A stretch of DNA of 47,178 nt from Planctomycetota bacterium (GTDB lineage: Bacteria > Planctomycetota > Phycisphaerae > Sedimentisphaerales > Anaerobacaceae), in contig JAUWIG010000027.1 of assembly GCA_030605475.1 (NCBI GenBank), forward strand, positions 1 through 47,178, given 5' to 3'. The notes beneath the pieces are model-generated. The model had not been told where the DNA came from and made no database searches. It was given only the letters and a program-made list of their open reading frames with translations. The position numbers and the translations under genes were made by a program. Position 1 is the stretch's first letter, and each line of letters opens with the position of its first letter. Below are positions 34,216 through 42,484 of this stretch, piece by piece.

Positions 34216-35226
34216 TTACCATTCAGTCAGCTCGCCGAGCAGCTCCTCAACCAAATCCTTCATTGTTACAATCCCGATGGGTTTTTCGCGGCCAATGTGC
34301 CCGGCTCTTGTAACCAGAACGATTTTTTGATTTTCGCTTTGCATAATGTTTATTGCATCTGAAACAATAGTATTCATGGCAAGCTTGCGGATTGGCTTTA
34401 TAAAATTACGCAGGTTGGTGAAATCTTCCGCCGAGCTTAAGCACTCGTAGATATTTATAAAGCCGACGATATTTGCGGGCCAGCGTTCGTAGACCGGCAG
34501 GCGGGTAAAGGCTGATTTTTTTAGCTTGTTTAGCAGCGCCGATTTATCAGAATTTGCATCGACTGTCTGAACTTTGTTAAAGGGCGTCATTACCGACCTT
34601 ATGCTGAGATGTGAGATATTTGCCAGGCGGTTTATGATATCGGTTTGTACGGGGCTGAGAAAGCCTTCTTCTCTTGTGTCCTGGATGATTGCTTTAATAT
34701 GAGGTTGGCGTACGGCGACCATTGCCGTTCTGGAAAGGGCCGGCGAGCCCGTCAGCTTGGCAAAGACACGGGACACAAATTTAAGCAGCGGCACTATCCC
34801 GCACCAGCTAAAGATTTTGTGAACTGCGAATAAAACCGGCGCAAAGCAGGGCATCAGATAATCGGCGCGATAAAAGAAGATATTTTTGGGGAGCAGCTCG
34901 GCGAATACAAATAGTGCCGGTGCGGTTATGAGCGTTGCAAACAGCTCAGCGGTGTGTGCGACCTCCACTTTGCTCAGCAGTATATAAGTAACGATACTCG
35001 TAATAATGTAGTGAGTGAGATTATTGCCGAGCAATATCGAGAGAAGCAGGCCGGTGCTGTCATGTAAACTCTTACCCAGAATGACAAAAGATAATCGCTT
35101 CTTTTCCATCCCGAGTCGTAAGCGAAGCCGGCTGAGCTGATATATGCCGGTTTCGGCGCCGGAGAAGAAGCCGGAGAGAATAACGGTAAACGCAACTACC
35201 AATATTAGGATTATTCTATTGACCAT
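34216..35226 (-). CDS. CNNM transmembrane protein with CBS domains (second of a pair)
   Basis: The N-terminal CNNM (DUF21) domain has FFSGAETGIYQLSRLRLRL and LLSILLGNNLTHYIITS. A CBS pair follows (IRSVMTPFNKVQTVD, RLPVYERW, IGIVTMKDLVEELLGEL). It ends right after the second CBS, without the CorC_HlyC domain of its neighbour. CNNM proteins are linked to Mg transport or sensing. The ATG at 35226 overlaps the upstream stop by 11 bases, so the two are translationally coupled. A TTG at 35244 is the other option. Confidence 0.85.
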   Translation of the reverse strand: MVNRIILILVVAFTVILSGFFSGAETGIYQLSRLRLRLGMEKKRLSFVILGKSLHDSTGLLLSILLGNNLTHYIITSIVTYILLSKVEVAHTAELFATLITAPALFVFAELLPKNIFFYRADYLMPCFAPVLFAVHKIFSWCGIVPLLKFVSRVFAKLTGSPALSRTAMVAVRQPHIKAIIQDTREEGFLSPVQTDIINRLANISHLSIRSVMTPFNKVQTVDANSDKSALLNKLKKSAFTRLPVYERWPANIVGFINIYECLSSAEDFTNLRNFIKPIRKLAMNTIVSDAINIMQSENQKIVLVTRAGHIGREKPIGIVTMKDLVEELLGELTEW

Positions 35227-36481
35227 TAGTCGGAATCGGCTCAAGAGTTAATATTATGGTCTCGATTCGGTGCTTTCTCATTCGTTCGACGGTGAACTTC
35301 AAATTCTTCAGGTGGGCGATATCGCCGGTTTTTGGTATCTTGCCGAGAAGTGCGGTTACTAAGCCGGCGATTGTTGAAATCCGGGTCTCTGCAGGGTCGA
35401 TGCTGAACCTCAAAGCCAAGTCGTGGATGGCCAGATTGCCTGCCAGTCGAAATTCAAAAGGCCCTATCTGTTCGATGGGTTCGATTCCGTCCGCAAGTTC
35501 AATGGGCCCTAACAACTCTTCTGCAATATCCTCCAGGCAGATTGAACCTGCGATGCCGCCGTATTCGTCCACGACTATCGCTGTGTCGGTACGAGTCTTA
35601 CGGAAGAATTCCAGCAGAGATTCGACCGTCTTTTGTTCAGGGACGAAATTAACTTTCTGAACGAGCTTGTCCAGGGGTGTGTTCGGCCTGAGTAAGAGCT
35701 GGCGAAGATGTACCAGGCCGATTATATTATCTATCGTTCCGACATATACGGGCAGCTTTGTCAGGTGGTTTTTTTCCATTTTCTCACGGGCCTGTTGGCT
35801 TGAATCTGTAACGGTGCAGGCAATCATATCCACACGCGGCCGCAGGCAATCGCGGACCTTGAGGAACCCAAGCTCAATAATTTCGGTCAGGAGCCTATTC
35901 TCGTCAGCAGTAATTAGTCCGCGTTTTCGCACTTGTTCGATGAGCAGTTTGAATTCGTCTGTGGTTACCGGCTTGAGCAGTCTGCCCGGCCCCAGGAGCA
36001 GGCGGAGACTCGGCTCTACTATCAGAAATCTGAAGACAAACAGAATAGGTGTAAGAACCTCTCGGAACAGAAACAGCGGCGCCGCTGCGGCGACACTGAG
36101 GGATTTTGAATTTGCGTAGGCCAGCGATTTTGGCAGTATTTCGCCGAAGAGCACCAGGCTGACGAACGCAACGCAGGCAGTAATTGCCGCGGCGCTTGTG
36201 CCGATTTGCTGCTTGATTCTGACCGTAAGGACGCTGGCGACAGCGTAAAAGAGAACGTTAACCATCATGTTTCCAAACAGCAGGCAGCTAAGCAATTGCC
36301 TCGGCTTGTTCAAAAGCCTCGCGGCGAGATTTTGAAGTTTGTGCTTCGATTTTTGAAGCAGCTTTGTTTGTCTGCGAGAAAGATTGAAGAAAGCGGTTTC
36401 GGCTCCTGAAAAAAAAGCAGAACCAGCAAGCAGCAGCAGCATCAAAATGATATGGCTGATATTTTGGTAAACCTGAGTCAC
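35216..36481 (-). CDS. CNNM transmembrane protein with CBS and CorC_HlyC domains
   Basis: A 421-aa member of the hemolysin-C/CorC-like family. It has a CNNM domain (FFSGAETAFFNLSRRQTKLLQ, with the PKSLAYANS segment), a CBS pair (RDCLRPRVDMIACTV, KLPVYVGTIDNIIGLVHLRQLL, TAIVVDEYGGIAGSICLEDI) and a C-terminal CorC_HlyC domain (RLAGNLAIHDL, TIAGLVTALLGKIPKTGD). It is thought to take part in Mg or other cation homeostasis. The start is GTG at 36481. It forms an overlapping pair with the gene above. Two different CNNM proteins side by side may form a heterodimer. Confidence 0.88.
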   Translation of the reverse strand: MTQVYQNISHIILMLLLLAGSAFFSGAETAFFNLSRRQTKLLQKSKHKLQNLAARLLNKPRQLLSCLLFGNMMVNVLFYAVASVLTVRIKQQIGTSAAAITACVAFVSLVLFGEILPKSLAYANSKSLSVAAAAPLFLFREVLTPILFVFRFLIVEPSLRLLLGPGRLLKPVTTDEFKLLIEQVRKRGLITADENRLLTEIIELGFLKVRDCLRPRVDMIACTVTDSSQQAREKMEKNHLTKLPVYVGTIDNIIGLVHLRQLLLRPNTPLDKLVQKVNFVPEQKTVESLLEFFRKTRTDTAIVVDEYGGIAGSICLEDIAEELLGPIELADGIEPIEQIGPFEFRLAGNLAIHDLALRFSIDPAETRISTIAGLVTALLGKIPKTGDIAHLKNLKFTVERMRKHRIETIILTLEPIPTNGQ

Positions 36482-36538
36482 TTTTCGTATTGTCCTACTG
36501 CGATTAGAGAAAGTGTAAGATGCAAGATTATACCGTAA

Positions 36539-36563
36539 AATTCAAAAGTTTTAAATTTTGAAT
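36539..36563. repeat. Inverted repeat with heptamer-like units
   Basis: AATTCAAAA and TTTTGAATT form an exact inverted repeat around GTTTTAA. The units (GTTTTAA, ATTTTGA, ATTATGG) keep the 7-nt phase of the GTTTTGA arrays. The gap lies between the CNNM pair and the kinase gene. Confidence 0.5.
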
Positions 36564-36585
36564 TATGGTTTTTCGCTTTCAACTT

Positions 36586-37362
36586 TCAGTTTTTTGGCAG
36601 GGTTATTTTAAATGTTGTTCCCTTAGCTGGTTTGGATTCGACTGAAATGGAGCCGTCGTGCTCATCTACTATTTTTTTACAAAAGACAAGCCCGAGTCCG
36701 GAGCCTGAAGTGTCTGGTGACGAGTTTTTATCTACTTTCGTAGTGAAAAACGGTTCAAAGACCTTCTTTAAGTCGGCTGGTTCAATTCCGCAGCCCGTGT
36801 CGCAGACTCTTATTTGAACTCCATTAGCAGTGTTCCTGGCTTTGATGGTCAGGATACCGCTGCCTGGCAGCATTGCGTTGCGGGCGTTGAGAATCAGGTT
36901 CATTAAAACCTGTTGAATTTGAACCGGCACTGCCCACACTGTCAAATCTTCAGGAATCTGGATTTTTACCGTTATTCCGTCCTTCGCAAAATCCCGGCAC
37001 AGACAGGTAAAAATGTCTTCAACCAGAATAATCAGCCGGGTGCTTTTCTTTCCCTGCGCCTCCCCATTTGCCACAGCGAGCATACTCTCCATAATTTTCG
37101 AGGCACGCTCGCAGTTCCTCACCGCTTTTTGAAGCGCCTTCTCGGTCAGGGACTTATCGTCAGGGTTGTTCAGGGCAAGTGTTGCATAACTGGTCAGAGG
37201 CGCGAGCAGGTTATTGATTTCGTGGGCTATCATACCGGTAACGGTGCCGATATTGGCAAGGGCCTGCAACCGGCTAACCTGGAATTTTAAGGCGTCATTT
37301 TGCTGTTGCCGGTTTGCCAGGTCTTTATGCAAAGAAAGCCGTTTTGCGATAATACTTGTCAA
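36586..37362 (-). CDS. Soluble sensor histidine kinase
   Basis: A 258-aa kinase without membrane helices. A short coiled region (NRQQQNDALKFQVSRLQALA) leads to the H-box MIAHEINNLLAPL (His47), then the N-box NLILNARNAM, the G1 box DTGCGI, the F-box FEPFFTT and the G2 box GSGLGL. It is of the NtrB/HWE-like family with a nitrogen-regulation-type H-box. The start is TTG at 37362, with AGGAG 7 bases upstream. It is divergent from the response regulator gene at 37914, a likely partner. Its input is unknown and must come from another protein. Confidence 0.88.
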   Translation of the reverse strand: MTSIIAKRLSLHKDLANRQQQNDALKFQVSRLQALANIGTVTGMIAHEINNLLAPLTSYATLALNNPDDKSLTEKALQKAVRNCERASKIMESMLAVANGEAQGKKSTRLIILVEDIFTCLCRDFAKDGITVKIQIPEDLTVWAVPVQIQQVLMNLILNARNAMLPGSGILTIKARNTANGVQIRVCDTGCGIEPADLKKVFEPFFTTKVDKNSSPDTSGSGLGLVFCKKIVDEHDGSISVESKPAKGTTFKITLPKN

Positions 37363-37480
37363 CAGTCTGCTCCTGATGTAAAATTTGGCATAGTGAATAG
37401 TATAGTAGCTATTATCTACCCGAACTTCGGCTTACAAGTATCTATATCGACTTTTAATGTGATTTTTCTTGAGCGTGGCT

Positions 37481-37607
37481 GTCATTGCGAGGCCTGCAAA
37501 GGTTGTCATTCCCGCGCAAGCGGGAACAGGCCGTGGCAATCTCATCCGTTACGTTTTAGATTGCTTCGCGGAGTTTATCCTGAACAAAGCGAAGGGCTCG
37601 TAATGAC
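37481..37607. repeat. Palindromic MITE-like intergenic repeat
   Basis: The ends GTCATTGCGAG and CTCGTAATGAC are inverted repeats with one mismatch. Inside are GGCAATCTC, GATTGCTTCGCGGAG and a CATTCCCGCGCAAGCGGGAA hairpin. This is a form of the widespread GTCATTGCGAG interspersed repeat seen in many environmental genomes. It lies between the divergent kinase and small-gene starts. Confidence 0.75.
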
Positions 37608-37637
37608 ACAGGATATACGCAATAGAATATACGAGAA

Positions 37638-37907
37638 ATGAATGAGCAGAGGATTTTAGAGGAACTTTTGGCGTTATTAGAGGCCAACAGGGTTACAATC
37701 CGCAATGAGCCGCTCGGCGGAAGCGGCGGGGGACTTTGCACTGTAAAAGGCCAGCCGATTTTCTTCGTGGATACACAGGCTTCGTCGGCCCAGGCCGCGG
37801 CGTTTTGTGCTGAAGCGGTCTCCAAAGTGGTGGATATTGAAAAAGTATATATCAAGCCGGAAGTTCGGCAGTTTATCGAAGACCACACTAATAGCGAAAA
37901 GGAGTAG
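37638..37907 (+). CDS. Small conserved-looking protein upstream of response regulator
   Basis: An 89-aa soluble protein with an N-terminal helix (NEQRILEELLALLEAN), a Gly-rich turn (EPLGGSGGGLC), a beta segment (QPIFFVDT) and a C-terminal helix-rich part (AFCAEAVSKVVDIEKVYIKPEVRQFIED). I do not recognise the family. It ends 6 bp before the response regulator, so it is translated from the same message and may belong to the signalling unit. The two Cys could bind metal, but this is a guess. Confidence 0.65.
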   Translation: MNEQRILEELLALLEANRVTIRNEPLGGSGGGLCTVKGQPIFFVDTQASSAQAAAFCAEAVSKVVDIEKVYIKPEVRQFIEDHTNSEKE

Positions 37908-37913
37908 TGAAAA

Positions 37914-38405
37914 ATGGCAGCGAAAAAAGCCCAAGAACACCGGGAGAAGACGCCGACGGTCCTGGTTGTTGATGACAATCAGCAAAATCTCGAACTCCTG
38001 CAGGCATATCTTGAGGATATGGACTACCAGACGGTCCCCGCGTATGATGGGCCGCAGGCTTTGGAGGTTATAGCGAAAGAGCCCCCTGACTTGATTTTGC
38101 TGGATGTGATGATGCCTAAAATGAGCGGCTTTGAGGTCTGCAAAAGAGTAAAAAACGACCCGAAAACCAGCGACATTCCCGTGATTATGGTAACCGCACT
38201 TAATGAGCTTGGTGACATTGAACGCGGTATTGATTCGGGCACAGACGACTTTATCAGCAAGCCCGTGAATAAGCTCGAGCTATTGGTACGGGTTAAAACT
38301 ATGCTGAAGTTAAAACATCTAACCGACAAGCTCGAACGGACGTTAGCATATTTAAGCGAGATAGAAAAGCAGGCCCAAGTAGCAAAGTCAGACTCAGGAA
38401 AATAG
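37914..38405 (+). CDS. Single-domain response regulator with C-terminal coiled coil
   Basis: A complete receiver domain: acidic pair Asp20-Asp21 (VVDDN), phosphoacceptor Asp64 (LLDVMMPK), Thr94 (MVTAL) and Lys116 (SKPVNK). The receiver is of the PleD/CheY-like type. After residue 125 there is only a helical segment (LKHLTDKLERTLAYLSEIEKQAQ), with no output domain. It likely acts by protein contact. AAAGGAG lies 9 bases before the ATG. The divergent histidine kinase at 36586-37362 is its probable partner. Confidence 0.9.
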   Translation: MAAKKAQEHREKTPTVLVVDDNQQNLELLQAYLEDMDYQTVPAYDGPQALEVIAKEPPDLILLDVMMPKMSGFEVCKRVKNDPKTSDIPVIMVTALNELGDIERGIDSGTDDFISKPVNKLELLVRVKTMLKLKHLTDKLERTLAYLSEIEKQAQVAKSDSGK

Positions 38406-38440
38406 ATTGTCCCTGTTTCCCCCGTACTTACAAGCCGTAC

Positions 38441-38545
38441 GTCTACATCTACAATGACAACACAATTGTCAATATGCTCGGTGGCTATGGCGGCGGCATC
38501 TTACCCCACTTCTTGGGCAAATTAGTCGAAAAAACGGATAAATAA
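38441..38545 (+). pseudogene. Relic of a PEP-CTERM beta-solenoid gene
   Basis: Bases from 38441 encode VYIYNDNTIVNMLGG in an open frame without a start codon. This matches VYIHNDDTIVDMLGG of the gene at 39073 and VYIYNDDTIVDMLGG of the gene at 41318. The match is lost soon after and the frame stops at 38545. It is the remains of a further cassette to the left of the array. Confidence 0.75.
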
Positions 38546-38635
38546 TCCTTGATTCGTTGCCGGGTTTATGGATAGCGAATCCCTCAAAATTAGCCTGGGG
38601 CAGGAACTTTCAATTAAATTTGAGGAGAAGGGATA

Positions 38636-39037
38636 ATGAAGAGGCGAATCGCAGCTTTAAGTTTTGTGGTATCCCTTCTTTTTTTAACTTCAACGGCCTT
38701 TGCTACGGATCGCCATGTGCCGGGCACATATCCAACCATTCAGGCGGGGATAGATGCGGCCGAGCCCGGCGATACAGTTATCGTCGCCGCCGGTGCCGTC
38801 GGCCTGGCACTCGACCCTTGCTCGGCAACGTTGTTCGTTACCTACGAAGAATCAAACGTCATTGAAATGGTCAACGCCAAGACAATGATTTCAGAACAAA
38901 AGCCGCTAACAATTTACGGCATATCAAACCTTGCCGGTATTGTTGTGGACCAAACTAAGCAAAAAACTACAAAACGGGTGGTATTTTTATTTAATTCAAG
39001 ACGACTTTCTGCTATAATAAAAAACTGGAGCGACTAA
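38636..39037 (+). CDS. Chimeric short surface protein: beta-helix start fused to propeller fragment
   Basis: A signal peptide (MKRRIAALSFVVSLLFLTSTAFA) is followed by RHVPGTYPTIQAGIDAAEPGDTVIVAAG, the start of a right-handed beta-helix protein. At once, from AVGLALDPCSATLF, it switches to the propeller fragment found in the next cassettes. It lacks the first 45 or so propeller residues of those copies. This looks like an illegitimate fusion. GAGGAGAAGGG lies just before the ATG, so it is probably expressed. Its 3' end is part of the invariant block that carries the promoter of the following gene. Confidence 0.65.
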   Translation: MKRRIAALSFVVSLLFLTSTAFATDRHVPGTYPTIQAGIDAAEPGDTVIVAAGAVGLALDPCSATLFVTYEESNVIEMVNAKTMISEQKPLTIYGISNLAGIVVDQTKQKTTKRVVFLFNSRRLSAIIKNWSD

Positions 39038-39105
39038 TCAAAAATTCAAGCTCAATTTAAGGGGATTACGTTATGTTTAGAAAACAGATACTGACAATTT
39101 TTGCA
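38948..39105 (+). repeat. Invariant cassette block, copy 1
   Basis: About 155 bp covering the last codons of the short propeller gene, an extended -10 promoter, the leader and the signal-peptide codons (MFRKQILTIFA) of the PEP-CTERM gene. Nearly identical blocks start at 40150, 41194 and 42395. Confidence 0.85.
39010..39018 (+). promoter_or_regulatory. Extended -10 promoter, cassette 1
   Basis: TGCTATAAT gives a perfect -10 with the TGN extension, 54 bp before the PEP-CTERM start and inside the end of the short gene. No good -35 box is present, as is usual for this promoter type. Confidence 0.65.
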
Positions 39106-39765
39106 GCGCTAATGTTGTTTGGAGCAACTCGTCTTTACGCTGTACCGGAAGATAAAATCTTTACTTCCAGCGGCCAGATACTTCCCGGCGAAGAGTGGAA
39201 CAATGTCTACATCCACAATGACGATACAATCGTCGATATGCTCGGCGGACTCGTCGATGGTATAGCAGCCTACAACGCCAGCACGCTAAACGTCATTGGC
39301 GGCAGCATAAATACGCTCGAGGCCCACGAGTTCAGCACTGCAAACGTCTCAGATGGGGATGTGTATAGCCTCTGGGCTTTAGACTCCGGTACGGTAAACC
39401 TCTCCGATACTGGTAGTGTCGTTTCGCTTTCTGCCAGAGGTGACTTTGGTACAGCAAATATGTATGGTGGGACCGTGGGCGGCATAAGCGCTTATGACTC
39501 AGGAATCGTTAACCTGCATGGAGGTACGGTACTCGATTGCCTGTCAGCGCCTGACGGTACAATCAATATTTTCGGCTACGACCTTTTCAAAAGTGCCAGC
39601 GACGGGATGTATGGATTCGGCTTTGTAACAGGTTATTGGAATGATGCTACTCCATTTGACATCGATTTGCTCTCTCCCGAGACATACTCCAACATAAACT
39701 TAATCCCCGAGCCAGCAACATTGCTATTACTCGGTTTAGGAAGTTTAATTTTAAGAAAACGCTGA
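39073..39765 (+). CDS. PEP-CTERM protein with beta-solenoid repeats, cassette 1
   Basis: A 230-aa exported protein with signal peptide MFRKQILTIFAALMLFGATRLYA. The body has repeats of about 20 residues around the pattern NVxGGxxxxLxAxxxS (NASTLNVIGGSINTLEA, DSGIVNLHGGTVLDCLSA). The C-terminus is IPEPATLLLLGLGSLILRKR, the PEP-CTERM signal: motif, hydrophobic helix, basic tail. By family knowledge this is processed by an exosortase in the inner membrane, and no exosortase lies in this window. The first 80 or so residues are almost identical to the cassette 3 protein. Confidence 0.85.
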   Translation: MFRKQILTIFAALMLFGATRLYAVPEDKIFTSSGQILPGEEWNNVYIHNDDTIVDMLGGLVDGIAAYNASTLNVIGGSINTLEAHEFSTANVSDGDVYSLWALDSGTVNLSDTGSVVSLSARGDFGTANMYGGTVGGISAYDSGIVNLHGGTVLDCLSAPDGTINIFGYDLFKSASDGMYGFGFVTGYWNDATPFDIDLLSPETYSNINLIPEPATLLLLGLGSLILRKR

Positions 39766-39804
39766 ACCGAAATTTTAATCACACTTTATTTCCGGAGGTG
39801 AAAA

Positions 39805-40239
39805 ATGTTGTCAAAGAAACGGATTTCTGCCATTGTCTCACTAATTGTCGTAATCGCCACTCTGCCCGGCACTGCGCAAGCCAGGTCTGTTTATGCAATC
39901 ACCAAACACCTGGAAGATGAGCTCACAGCTTATGATATCCAGGACGACCAGATAGATTATCAGGCAACCGGTGACGTGACGGGTAACGCAAACGGTGCAG
40001 TGGGTCTGGCGCTTGACCCCGATTCAGGTGTTATGTTCGTAACGTATGAAGGCGATAACATTATCGAAATGGTAAACGCGAAGACACTTGCCCCTCTGGG
40101 CAAGTCTAAAACGGTAATAGATGCAGCGAACCTTGCCGGTATTGTCTTCGACCAAACCAAGCAAAAAACTACAAAACGGGTGATATTTTTATTTAATTCA
40201 AGACGACTTTCTGCTATAATAAAAAACTGGAGCGACTAA
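39805..40239 (+). CDS. Truncated propeller protein, cassette 2
   Basis: A 144-aa secreted protein with a signal peptide ending at AQA, then SVYAITKHLEDELTAYDIQDDQ, GAVGLALDPDSGVMFVTYEGDNIIEMVNAKTL and a tail RVIFLFNSRRLSAIIKNWSD. The whole aligns with about residues 27-145 of the 1045-aa protein at 43613, which goes on into a full propeller. Here it stops after roughly two blades. GGAGGTG precedes the ATG. All copies end at the same codon, so the truncation predates the duplications. Whether such fragments fold alone is unknown. Confidence 0.7.
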   Translation: MLSKKRISAIVSLIVVIATLPGTAQARSVYAITKHLEDELTAYDIQDDQIDYQATGDVTGNANGAVGLALDPDSGVMFVTYEGDNIIEMVNAKTLAPLGKSKTVIDAANLAGIVFDQTKQKTTKRVIFLFNSRRLSAIIKNWSD

Positions 40240-40307
40240 TCAAAAATTCAAGCTCAATTTAAGGGGATTATGCCATGTTTAGAAAACAGATACTGGCGAT
40301 TTTCGCA
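40150..40307 (+). repeat. Invariant cassette block, copy 2
   Basis: The same block as at 38948-39105. It differs by a few bases and includes TGCTATAAT and the codons for MFRKQIL. Confidence 0.85.
40212..40220 (+). promoter_or_regulatory. Extended -10 promoter, cassette 2
   Basis: TGCTATAAT lies 54 bp before the PEP-CTERM start, in the same place as in the other cassettes. Confidence 0.65.
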
Positions 40308-40805
40308 GTGCTAACGCTGCTCGGAACATATCCGGTCAAAGCTGATTTAGTATTTGATACTGGTTACAATATATTTGATGGTAATGACCCATATTGGGAG
40401 GAAGTTTGGGTTATCGATCATGCCCATTTGGATGTTCTGGGTGGTGCGATGGGCAAGCTGGAGCTAACCGATTATGCAACAGCTAATATATATAATGGAG
40501 ACATAGAGTGGTTGTTCATTCAGGGTAACACTGTCGCAGATATTTATTCGGCTGGTGATACATTGGAGATGTTTGCTGCTGGCAATGAAAGCCTGGCTTA
40601 CATTTATGCCTACGATGTAATCTATCACCCTACCAGTGGGCTTGCAGGCGAGGGCTGGATAGAAGGCACATATATCAGCAACGATTTGCCATTCTCATTT
40701 TCGTTTTATACTGATACCAGTTATACACACGTAAATATAGTTCCGGAACCGACCACAGTTTTGCTATTTGGCTTGGGGGGGCTTCTGCTAAGAAAGCGAC
40801 GCTAA
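40275..40805 (+). CDS. PEP-CTERM protein, short payload, cassette 2
   Basis: A 176-aa protein with the shared signal peptide (MFRKQILAIFAVLTLLGTYPVKA) and the anchor VPEPTTVLLFGLGGLLLRKRR. The payload is different in sequence but keeps a shortened version of the repeat (LDVLGGAMGKLEL, TANIYNGDIEWLFI). The anchor helix is encoded across a G7 run (40775-40781). Gain or loss of a G there would shift the frame and destroy the basic tail. It ends 37 bp before cassette 3. Confidence 0.82.
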   Translation: MFRKQILAIFAVLTLLGTYPVKADLVFDTGYNIFDGNDPYWEEVWVIDHAHLDVLGGAMGKLELTDYATANIYNGDIEWLFIQGNTVADIYSAGDTLEMFAAGNESLAYIYAYDVIYHPTSGLAGEGWIEGTYISNDLPFSFSFYTDTSYTHVNIVPEPTTVLLFGLGGLLLRKRR

Positions 40806-40842
40806 ACAGGAATCTCGAAGACTATTTTAAGGAGGAAATCTA

Positions 40843-41283
40843 ATGCTATTTGGAAAGAAACTCCCTTTGACCATTTTGTCTCTAATTGTTTTCACACCCA
40901 CCATGTTCGGTATAGCTCAGGCAAAGTCTGTTTATTCAATCACCAAACACCTGGAAGATGAGCTCACAGCTTATGATATCCAGGACGACCAGATAACGTA
41001 TCAGACATACGCAAAGAATCTCGACCATCACGGCTACGGTGCCGTTGGCCTGGCACTCGACCCTTGCTCGGCAACGTTGTTCGTTACCTACGAAGAATCA
41101 AACGTCATTGAAATGGTCAACGCCAAGACAATGATTTCTGAAGAAAATCCTACGACAGTTCCGGAGGGAGCAAGTCTAGCAGGAATTGCCTTCGACCAAA
41201 CTAAGCAAAAAACTACAAAACGGGTGGTATTTTTATTTAATTCAAGACGACTTTCTGGTATAATAAAAAACTGGAGCGGCTAA
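40843..41283 (+). CDS. Truncated propeller protein, cassette 3
   Basis: A 146-aa homolog of the cassette 2 short protein. The signal peptide region has diverged (MLFGKKLPLTILSLIVFTPTMFGIAQA), but SVYSITKHLEDELTAYDIQDDQ and the tail are nearly the same. AAGGAGG is a strong ribosome site before the ATG. The LALDPCSATLFVTYEESNVIEMVNAKTMIS part equals that of cassettes 1 and 4, not cassette 2, which points to gene conversion among copies. Confidence 0.7.
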   Translation: MLFGKKLPLTILSLIVFTPTMFGIAQAKSVYSITKHLEDELTAYDIQDDQITYQTYAKNLDHHGYGAVGLALDPCSATLFVTYEESNVIEMVNAKTMISEENPTTVPEGASLAGIAFDQTKQKTTKRVVFLFNSRRLSGIIKNWSG

Positions 41284-41350
41284 TCAAAAATTCAAGCTCA
41301 ATTTAAGGGGTTATGCCATGTTTAGAAAACAGATACTGACAATTTTCGCA
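41194..41350 (+). repeat. Invariant cassette block, copy 3
   Basis: The same block as at 38948-39105, with TGGTATAAT as the promoter variant, shared with copy 4. Confidence 0.85.
41256..41264 (+). promoter_or_regulatory. Extended -10 promoter, cassette 3
   Basis: TGGTATAAT. The base between TG and TATAAT changes, but the extended -10 pattern is kept. Confidence 0.65.
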
Positions 41351-42010
41351 GTGATAATGTTGTTTGAGGCAGCTAATCTTTACGCTGTACCGGAGGATAA
41401 AATCTTTACTTCCAGCGGCCAGATACTCCCCGGCGAAGAATGGGCCAATGTCTACATCTACAACGATGACACAATCGTCGATATGCTCGGCGGACTCGTC
41501 GATGGTATAGCAGCCTACAACGCCAGCACGGTAAACGTCACCGGCGGCAGCATAAATACGCTCGAGGCCCACGAGTTCAGCACCGCGAACGTATCAGGCG
41601 GCGACGTGTATGGCTTGGATGCTATGGCCCACTCAAGTGTCAACTTTTCCGATGATGCCACTGGACATACTATCGGGGCCTGGGATTTCGGTGTCCTAAA
41701 TATGACTGGGGGTATTACTGAATATATTGGTGCTATTGAGTCAGGTACTCTCAACCTTTATGGCGGTCTGATAACTGATTCGCTTTCTGCCATCGATTCT
41801 TCTGTTGTTAACATTTACGGTTATGACCTGGTTATGACCAGCTCCGGCGGTCGTTACAACTATGGCCAGGCTTATGGATTTTGGATGGACGATACCCCAT
41901 TCACCATCGACTTTAGTACCTCTGAAACCTATCCACATGTAAACTTAATTCCCGAGCCAGCGACATTGCTGTTACTCGGTTTAGGAAGTTTAGTTTTAAG
42001 AAAACGCTAA
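41318..42010 (+). CDS. PEP-CTERM protein with beta-solenoid repeats, cassette 3
   Basis: A 230-aa protein, the closest relative of the cassette 1 PEP-CTERM protein. The first 85 residues or so are almost identical (VPEDKIFTSSGQILPGEEW, NDDTIVDMLGGLVDGIAAYN). The middle has changed to other repeats (HSSVNFSDDATGHTIGAW, SGTLNLYGGLITDSLSA), and the end is again IPEPATLLLLGLGSLVLRKR. The contrast between constant ends and changed middle suggests exchange of the central repeats. Confidence 0.85.
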   Translation: MFRKQILTIFAVIMLFEAANLYAVPEDKIFTSSGQILPGEEWANVYIYNDDTIVDMLGGLVDGIAAYNASTVNVTGGSINTLEAHEFSTANVSGGDVYGLDAMAHSSVNFSDDATGHTIGAWDFGVLNMTGGITEYIGAIESGTLNLYGGLITDSLSAIDSSVVNIYGYDLVMTSSGGRYNYGQAYGFWMDDTPFTIDFSTSETYPHVNLIPEPATLLLLGLGSLVLRKR

Positions 42011-42049
42011 ACTGAAATTTTAATCACACTTTATTTCCGGAGGTGAGAA

Positions 42050-42484
42050 ATGTTGTCAAAGAAACGGATTTCTGCCATTGTCTCGCTAATTGTCGTCATC
42101 GCCAATCTGTCCGGCACTGCGCAAGCCAGGTCTGTTTATGCAATTATAGACAGGAACAGCAAGGTCAAAGCCTATGATATCTAGGATTACCAGCTAACGC
42201 ATCAGACATACGCAGAGAATCTGGGCCATCACGGCGCCGGTGCCATTGGCCTGGCACTCGACCCTTGCTCGGCAACGTTGTTCGTTACCTACGAAGAATC
42301 AAACGTCATTGAAATGGTCAACGCCAGGACAATGATTTCTGAACAAAAGCCGCTAACAATTTACGGCATATCAAACCTTGCCGGTATTGTCTTCGACCAA
42401 ACCAGGCAGAAAACTACAAAGCGGGTGGTATTTTTATTTAATTCAAGACGACTTTCTGGTATAATAAAAAACTGGAGCGACTAA
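42050..42484 (+). pseudogene. Truncated propeller gene with nonsense mutation, cassette 4
   Basis: It starts like cassette 2, with almost the same 5' leader and signal peptide. In the position of the YDIQDDQ block the Gln codon CAG is TAG (42182-42184), which ends translation after 44 codons. The frame after that stays open to the usual end. The 3' half and the promoter block are preserved as in the intact copies, so the DNA there may be kept for its promoter function. Confidence 0.85.
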
